Assembly (NCBI GenBank): GCA_020217035.1
Contig: JAIWOG010000195.1
Coordinates: 1-10,000, forward strand
Reading direction: 5' to 3'
Source: Magnetospirillum sp.
GTDB lineage: Bacteria > Pseudomonadota > Alphaproteobacteria > Rhodospirillales > Magnetospirillaceae
DNA length: 10,000 nucleotides
Shown here: in pieces, positions 5,706-10,000 of the stretch
How positions within the stretch are numbered: the stretch's first letter is position 1
How the letters are laid out: each line of letters begins with the position of its first letter
Program-made: the position numbers and the translations under genes
Notes under the pieces: generated by a model
Told to the model about the DNA's origin: nothing
The model's input: the letters and a program-made list of their open reading frames with translations, nothing else
Database searches by the model: none

Positions 5706-6311
5706 ATGAACCGGAACGCCCCTCTCAGCCACACTGAAACCCCTGAAGCCGAGGCCATGTCGGGTCAAGGCTGGGGGGCTTTGTCCGACCTTCCGGGCAA
5801 CCCCCTCATGTGGGTGTTGATCATCAGCGAGTTGCTGGTGTTCGGAGCCTTCTTCGTCGCCTTTGGCGTCGCCCGCATCCTGGATGTGGAAACCTTCCGC
5901 GCCGGCCAGGAGTTGCTGGACGTGCGCCTGGGCGGCGCCAACACCTTAGTGCTGGTGACCAGCGGCTGGCTGGCGGCCAAGGCGGTGCAGATGGGCGAGC
6001 TGGGGCTGGGGCGGCGGTCGCGGCTCTATCTCGCCAGCGCCGCGACCCTGGGGTTGGTCTTCCTGGTCATCAAGGGCATGGAATACGCCGCCAAGGCGGC
6101 CCAGGGCATCGACATCGAAACCAACACCTTCTTCACCTTGTTCTATTTGATGACCGGCTTTCACGCCATGCACGTGATCATGGGAATCGTCGTGCTGGCC
6201 ATCGTCGGCTGGAAGAACAGTCCCGAGAACCTGGAGACCGGCGCCGCTTTCTGGCACATGGTCGACCTGATCTGGTTGATCCTGTTTCCCATCGTCTATC
6301 TGCTGCGGTGA
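5706..6311 (+). CDS. norE: NorE-like cytochrome c oxidase subunit III family protein
   Basis: Five-helix inner-membrane protein of the subunit III family, probably NorE, an accessory protein that supports nitric oxide reductase activity or assembly; its exact task is not settled. From ATG 5706 it has 201 residues, with predicted helices near 34-53, 72-92, 105-124, 139-165 and 178-199. Family marks are FYLMTGFHAMHVIMGI and AAFWHMVDLIWLILFPIVYLL, corresponding to the subunit III GFHxxHVxxG and WHFVDxxW motifs. It is shorter than true oxidase subunit III, and no subunit I or II gene adjoins. The frame opens at ATG 5670, but that codon overlaps the predicted operator and would precede transcription initiation. 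ATG 5706, or ATG 5758 at MSGQGW, is more likely. NorF follows after five bases. NorE is chosen over an oxidase subunit because of the pairing and operator. Confidence 0.8.
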   Translation: MNRNAPLSHTETPEAEAMSGQGWGALSDLPGNPLMWVLIISELLVFGAFFVAFGVARILDVETFRAGQELLDVRLGGANTLVLVTSGWLAAKAVQMGELGLGRRSRLYLASAATLGLVFLVIKGMEYAAKAAQGIDIETNTFFTLFYLMTGFHAMHVIMGIVVLAIVGWKNSPENLETGAAFWHMVDLIWLILFPIVYLLR

Positions 6312-6316
6312 TCCCC

Positions 6317-6610
6317 ATGCATGCTCGCGAGACCCCATCCCAAGTCAGCCGCCGCTTGTTGCGGGCTTGGTTGCTGCTGGTGGGCCTGACCTTGCTGTCG
6401 CTGGTGGCGGTGCTGGGATTCGGTCATAGCGAGGCCGGAATAATGGCGGTCGCCGTGGCCTTGGCGGCGTCGTTCCTGAAAGCCCGCGCGGTCTTGGACC
6501 ATTTCCTCGACTTGCGGCGGGCAGGGTCGGGATGGCGCGGCTTCTTCCATGGCTCGCTGGCATTGATCCTGGTGGTATTGTTCGCCACCTACCTGGTCGC
6601 GGGCTGGTAA
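6317..6610 (+). CDS. norF: NorF-like cytochrome c oxidase subunit IV family protein, 97 aa
   Basis: Small membrane protein with three predicted helices (about residues 17-36, 41-60 and 77-96), matching the bacterial subunit IV/NorF family. KARAVLDHFLDLRRAG-GWRG between the second and third helices resembles the family's conserved K-x-x-x-V-x-D-x-F-M-x-L-R block. The ATG at 6317 lies five bases after the norE stop, so the two are surely one operon. NorF is known to accompany NorE in denitrifiers and to be needed for full nitric oxide reductase activity. An overlapping ATG at 6321 is out of frame. The stop falls at the AT-rich start of the next intergenic region, where I see no hairpin terminator. 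Confidence 0.78.
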   Translation: MHARETPSQVSRRLLRAWLLLVGLTLLSLVAVLGFGHSEAGIMAVAVALAASFLKARAVLDHFLDLRRAGSGWRGFFHGSLALILVVLFATYLVAGW

Positions 6611-6669
6611 CAATTTAATTACATTCTGCACTCTCAGGTTGCTGTTTTGGGTCCTTGTGCTTAAACTCG

Positions 6670-6704
6670 CCTCCCGTTGAGGGTGTGGGCGCGTTTGGGA
6701 GGGG
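6670..6704 (+). promoter_or_regulatory. Strong Shine-Dalgarno of the patatin-like gene, possibly able to pair with an upstream CCTCCC
   Basis: GGGAGGGG (6697-6704) contains GGAGG five bases before ATG 6708, a very strong ribosome site. CCTCCC at 6670-6675 is exactly complementary to GGGAGG (6697-6702), so the leader could mask the site. The masking is only a structural possibility. Upstream (6611-6669) is AT-rich and may hold the promoter, but no convincing pair of boxes is visible. Confidence 0.45.
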
Positions 6705-6707
6705 ATC

Positions 6708-7853
6708 ATGAAGCGAGCAATTTGCCTGGCCGGCGGCGGCCCCGCTGTGGGGTTGAGCCTGGGGACCTTGAAGCGTCTGCACGAGGAACCCGGCATGGAG
6801 TTCCAGGTGTGGTCGTTGGCCTGCATCGGCGCCTGGCTGGGCATCGTCTGGAATCAGGCCGACGAAGGGCAGGAATACCAGACCTCGCTGGACTTCTTCC
6901 GCGGCATCTTCCGTCCCGACGACGTCTACGACCGCTTCCCCATCGCCGCCGCTTTCGCGCCCGACTACCAGGACAGTTTCCGCAACATGGTCGAGTTCGT
7001 CATGGACCCGGCCAGCTACCACAATCTGGTGGTGCCAGCCGCCATCCAAGAAGCCTGGGCCGACATCCTGCGCTTCGCCGGCGACCCGTCGCAATGGAGC
7101 CAGGCCAATTTCAACGCCTTGGTGTTGAACCAAGTATTGGCGGTCAACCCGTTCTCGCGCTTCGTCACCAGCCTTATGTACAAAAGCAAGAATCGCGGCC
7201 TGTCGCGCATCTATTACCCCGACAGCGCCTTCCTTCAGCAGATCGACTTCCAACGCCTGTACGAACCGCAGCGACCGGTGCTTTACCACAACGCCTACAA
7301 CCTGACCGACGATCGGCTGGAGCTGTTCAGCAATAAGGATCGTCAGTACCAGAAGATCAGCGCCGAGACCCTGTGCGCCTGTTCGGCGCTTCCCTATATC
7401 GAGGAGCCGGTTTCCTTCGGCGGCAAGCTCTATTGCGAGGGCGCCACCGTCGATACCGTCAACTTCGAAGACCTGATGCGCAACCATCCCGATTTGGACG
7501 AGGTGTGGGTCAGCCGCATCCTGGACATCAAGCAGGTGCGCAAGCCGGAAAACCTTTACGACGCACTCAACAACTTGGTGATGCTGTTCGCCGCCACCAC
7601 CAGCGAGGATGACGTCAAGTTGTTCAAGCACCACGTCGCCAAGACCCACCCCAATCTGAAGGTCATCGAGATTCCGGTGGCCTTCAACATCAACTACGAC
7701 TGGAGCTATTCCAATCTCGACCGCTCCATCACCGAGGGTTACGACGCCGCCGACCATGTCGTGGCCGCCTATGCCCGTGGGAAAACCCTGACCGCCGCAC
7801 AGTCGGCGGCCATTTCGGTTTTACCGGCGCGGCCACGCAAGGGGCGCAACTGA
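6708..7853 (+). CDS. Patatin-like protein with substituted catalytic dyad (Cys39/Glu244), 381 aa
   Basis: Patatin-fold protein of the lipid acyl hydrolase superfamily. The oxyanion-hole loop is intact at the N-terminus: LAGGGPAVGLSLG (glycines 9-11), followed by the expected helix. The nucleophile elbow, normally G-x-S-x-G, reads LACIGAW, with Cys39 where Ser is expected and Leu in place of the first Gly. The Asp of the DGG/DGA motif is replaced by Glu244 in YCEGATVDTVNF. The surrounding strand order (SALPYIEEPVSFGGKLYCEGA, then DEVWVSRI) matches patatins, so the alignment is clear. Classic Ser-Asp hydrolysis is therefore unlikely as written. The protein may use Cys, may have lost catalysis, or may act on another substrate. 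No signal peptide or membrane helix is seen. It is transcribed alone, with a strong ribosome site. The fold is firm; activity is unknown. Confidence 0.85.
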   Translation: MKRAICLAGGGPAVGLSLGTLKRLHEEPGMEFQVWSLACIGAWLGIVWNQADEGQEYQTSLDFFRGIFRPDDVYDRFPIAAAFAPDYQDSFRNMVEFVMDPASYHNLVVPAAIQEAWADILRFAGDPSQWSQANFNALVLNQVLAVNPFSRFVTSLMYKSKNRGLSRIYYPDSAFLQQIDFQRLYEPQRPVLYHNAYNLTDDRLELFSNKDRQYQKISAETLCACSALPYIEEPVSFGGKLYCEGATVDTVNFEDLMRNHPDLDEVWVSRILDIKQVRKPENLYDALNNLVMLFAATTSEDDVKLFKHHVAKTHPNLKVIEIPVAFNINYDWSYSNLDRSITEGYDAADHVVAAYARGKTLTAAQSAAISVLPARPRKGRN

Positions 7854-7948
7854 CGTGATCGTATTGTAACTTTGCATTCAATCTCGTATTGGATTTCAAA
7901 GATGAGTCGATTTCGCGCAATCGTCCTGATAGCTTTCGTCAAAACCAT

Positions 7949-7964
7949 TAATAAAAGTTTATTA
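7949..7964. repeat. AT-rich palindrome upstream of the chemoreceptor gene
   Basis: TAATAAA-AG-TTTATTA is a perfect 7-base inverted repeat ending 28 bases before ATG 7993, inside a 139-base non-coding region (7854-7992) that is AT-rich for this genome. It could be an operator or overlap the -10 region. No clear -35/-10 pair is visible. TCGTATTG occurs twice in the same region (7859-7866 and 7884-7891). Confidence 0.45.
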
Positions 7965-7992
7965 GGGTCAGCGATCAGGGAGAGTCCGTGCC

Positions 7993-9693
7993 ATGAGCTT
8001 TCTTGACGACGTGAGGATCGGCACCAAGATCGCCGTCATTCCCATCGTCGCCGCCATCGGCATGATCGCCATGGCGGTAGTCGGCATGCGCGGGCTGGCA
8101 AACCAGGAACGCGCCCTGGACGACATCGCCTCGGTGGCTTTCGCCAAGTCGGTGGAAAGCGCCCATTTCGCCAGCGGCCTGCAGGCGGCCCATGCCGACC
8201 TTTACCGTCTGCTGACCTGGAACGCGGCCGGCGTCGACGCGGCGCAGATGGAAAAGGTCGAAACCGCTTTCAAGAAAGCGGTGGTCGAGGCCGAGGCCGG
8301 GCTGACCCGCTATCGGCAAACCTACCAGCTCAGTGCCGAGGAAAGCGCCTTGCTGGACAAAACCGTCAAGGCGCTGGCGCTTTACAAGCAGAACACCGAG
8401 CAGGTGCTGTCCATGCAGGCGCTGGACTTCACCGCCGCCGTGTCGTTCATGTGGACCGCCCAGGACAGCTTTCAGGCACTGATGGCCGAATCGCAGTCGA
8501 TGATCACCTTGGAAAGCAGGTTGGTTGACGAATCGAAGCTGTCGGCCAATGCCGCCGCCGGCCGCACCCGGGGGCTGTTCATCGGTATTTCGGTGGCGGC
8601 GCTGTTGGCCTTGGTCGGCATCGCCCTAGTGCTGGGCCGGGTCATCGCCCGCGCTGTCGGCGGCATGACCAATGCCATGGAAAGCCTGGCAAACGGTCAA
8701 TTGGACGTGACGGTGCCGTCGGTCGGACGCAAGGACGAGATCGGCGCCATGGCGGCGACGGTGCAGGTGTTCAAGGACAACGCCATTCGCGTCAAGGCGC
8801 TGACCGATGAACAAGAAGCCATGCAGCGTCAGGCCGAACAAGCCAAACGGGCCGCCATGGCCGAGTTGGCCGCCGACATCGAGATGACGGTGCGCACCGC
8901 CGTCGATGCCGCGTCCAACGCCGCCGACGCCATTCGCGGTGAAGCGGAATTGCTGGCCAGCAACGCCGAGACCGCGTCGGCGCAATCGGCGCAGGTGGCG
9001 CAATCGTCCGAAGCCGCCAGTGGCAACGTGGAAAACGTGGCCCAGGCGGCCGAACGGCTGGTGGGATCGATCTCGGAAATCGACCGACAGGTCAGCGAGT
9101 CGTCGCGTGTCGCCCAGGAAGCGGTGGCCGAGGCCGCCCGCACCGACGAAACCGTCAAAAGCCTGACCCAGGCGTCGAATAAGATCGGCGAAGTGGTGGG
9201 GCTGATCAACGACATCGCCAGCCAGACCAACCTTTTGGCCTTGAACGCCACCATCGAGGCGGCCCGCGCCGGCGACGCCGGCAAGGGCTTCGCAGTGGTC
9301 GCCGGCGAGGTGAAAAGCCTGGCCAACCAGACGGCGCGGGCCACCCAGGAAATCGCCAGCGAGATCAACTCGATGAAAGTAGCCACCGAAGAAGCGGTGC
9401 GCGCCATAGACGGCATCGTCGGCATCATCGGCCGGGTCAGCGCCGCCCTGGACGCCATCACCAGCGCCGTCGCTGAACAGGGCCGCGCCACCGAGGAAAT
9501 CAGCGTTTCGGTCAGCCAGGCCGCCGACGGCACCAGGGTGGTCAGCGAAGGCATCGGCGAAGTGCGCCGTGTCGCCCAAGAGGTGGGCAACGCCGCCGGC
9601 AACGTGCACGGCACCACCGAATCCCTGGTGGGCGAGTTCGCCCGCCTGCAATCCGAGGTCGATGCCCTGGTCGGGCGTCTTAAGGTGTCGTGA
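7993..9693 (+). CDS. Methyl-accepting chemotaxis protein with four-helix-bundle type sensor, 566 aa
   Basis: Transmembrane chemoreceptor that controls the CheA kinase. Domains in order: a short cytoplasmic start, TM1 (about residues 10-32), a periplasmic helical domain (about 33-190) of four-helix-bundle size, TM2 (about 194-217), HAMP (about 215-268) and a long coiled signalling domain. The hairpin tip, near residues 400-430, contains LINDIASQTNLLALNATIEAARAG followed by GKGFAVVAGEVKSLA, the near-invariant site for CheA and CheW binding. Ala/Glu-rich flanks can carry the methylation sites. The C-terminus (LVGRLKVS) lacks a CheR-binding pentapeptide. AGGGAGAG lies 9 bases before the ATG. The periplasmic domain has no Cache or PAS motif that I can see. 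A secreted Cache-type protein starts 28 bases downstream and may supply sensing. Confidence 0.95.
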   Translation: MSFLDDVRIGTKIAVIPIVAAIGMIAMAVVGMRGLANQERALDDIASVAFAKSVESAHFASGLQAAHADLYRLLTWNAAGVDAAQMEKVETAFKKAVVEAEAGLTRYRQTYQLSAEESALLDKTVKALALYKQNTEQVLSMQALDFTAAVSFMWTAQDSFQALMAESQSMITLESRLVDESKLSANAAAGRTRGLFIGISVAALLALVGIALVLGRVIARAVGGMTNAMESLANGQLDVTVPSVGRKDEIGAMAATVQVFKDNAIRVKALTDEQEAMQRQAEQAKRAAMAELAADIEMTVRTAVDAASNAADAIRGEAELLASNAETASAQSAQVAQSSEAASGNVENVAQAAERLVGSISEIDRQVSESSRVAQEAVAEAARTDETVKSLTQASNKIGEVVGLINDIASQTNLLALNATIEAARAGDAGKGFAVVAGEVKSLANQTARATQEIASEINSMKVATEEAVRAIDGIVGIIGRVSAALDAITSAVAEQGRATEEISVSVSQAADGTRVVSEGIGEVRRVAQEVGNAAGNVHGTTESLVGEFARLQSEVDALVGRLKVS

Positions 9694-9721
9694 AGTTCCC
9701 AATATAACGGAGGCAGAGGAA

Positions 9722-10000
9722 ATGAAGCTGGTCAAGACCGCGATGATTGCCGGAGCCATGGTGCTGGCCCAGGCCGGAATCGCCCAAGCCGATGAATGCA
9801 CCAAGGCGCAAGGTTTGGTGGACAAGGCCATCGGCCATTACAGTGCCGTCGGCAAGGAGAAGTCGTTCGCCGACTTCATGGACAAGGGAAACAAGGATTG
9901 GGTCGACGGCGAATTGTACGTCATCGTTTCGACCATGGACGGCATCTTCAAAGTGCACGCCATCAACCCGAAGCTGATCGATAACCCCCAGCTTCCGGCG
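9722..10000 (+). CDS. Secreted single-Cache-domain type protein, 3' partial
   Basis: Start of a periplasmic protein; 93 codons are visible and the frame is still open at the window edge. The signal peptide is clear: MKLVK, a hydrophobic core, then IAQA with likely cleavage after residue 23, leaving DECTKAQ. The mature part (LVDKAIGHYSAVGKEKSFADFMDKGNKDWVDGELYVIVSTMDG-FKVHAINPKLIDN) follows the single-Cache (sCache_2) pattern seen in stand-alone bacterial sensor proteins: an N-terminal helix, then FxxxxG, and a D/G-E-LYV-V strand pair. GGAGG (9709-9713) and AGAGGA (9715-9720) precede the ATG. With only 28 bases after the chemoreceptor stop and no terminator, co-transcription is very likely. 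I infer that it binds a small ligand and presents it to the receptor; this is not shown by sequence. Confidence 0.75.
   Translation, partial: MKLVKTAMIAGAMVLAQAGIAQADECTKAQGLVDKAIGHYSAVGKEKSFADFMDKGNKDWVDGELYVIVSTMDGIFKVHAINPKLIDNPQLPA

Noticed and set aside
7859..7891. TCGTATTG repeated twice, 25 bases apart
   Set aside because: Two short copies only, without further structure; not enough to call a repeat family or binding array.
8626..9831. 401-codon minus-strand open frame opposite the chemoreceptor
   Set aside because: Low-complexity Gly/Ala/Asp/His translation without a domain; it is the complement of the repetitive helical signalling domain.
1..10000. CRISPR array, insertion sequence, integrase, rRNA or replication origin
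   Set aside because: No regularly spaced repeats, transposase or integrase motifs, rRNA segments or DnaA-box clusters were seen on either strand.

Overview
The window is GC-rich with a strong G/C preference at third codon positions. It reads like an alphaproteobacterial chromosome of the Rhodospirillales type, and Magnetospirillum or a close relative is my best guess. The guess rests on the tRNA-Met sequence, a NorEF pair under an NNR-type box, a methyl-accepting chemotaxis protein paired with a secreted Cache protein, and a three-PAS hybrid kinase. No species can be proved from the sequence alone.

Bases 1-1800 look like the end of a prophage or prophage remnant. A 5'-truncated SleB-type cell-wall hydrolase with a C-terminal membrane segment is followed by a short inner-membrane spanin candidate. 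A lipoprotein outer-membrane spanin candidate overlaps it out of frame. Together these are a compact lysis cassette. Next comes an unrecognised gene of clearly lower GC (1025-1552), with a cluster of palindromes at its start. A minus-strand elongator tRNA-Met (CAU) follows, with its own terminator and a near-consensus promoter. Its 3' end faces the phage genes, so it is a plausible integration site.

Bases 1880-5615 carry signalling and repair genes. A soluble hybrid histidine kinase (PAS-PAS-PAS-HisKA-HATPase-REC-HPt) is followed by the methionine sulfoxide reductase gene msrA. A stand-alone HPt protein lies on the opposite strand, and its 3' end overlaps that of msrA.

Bases 5657-6610 hold norE and norF, small membrane proteins of the cytochrome oxidase subunit III and IV families that accompany nitric oxide reductase. 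A perfect TTGAC-N4-GTCAA box of the Crp/Fnr-NNR type lies upstream. The catalytic nor genes are not in the window.

Bases 6708-7853 encode a patatin-fold protein whose usual Ser-Asp dyad is replaced by Cys and Glu. Bases 7993-10000 hold a four-helix-bundle type methyl-accepting chemotaxis protein and, 28 bases on, the start of a secreted single-Cache-type protein that runs off the window. They probably form one chemosensory unit.

The most interesting observations are the substituted patatin active site, the palindrome cluster at the low-GC gene, the nested spanins next to a tRNA boundary, and the chemoreceptor/Cache pair. I saw no CRISPR array, transposase or integrase.
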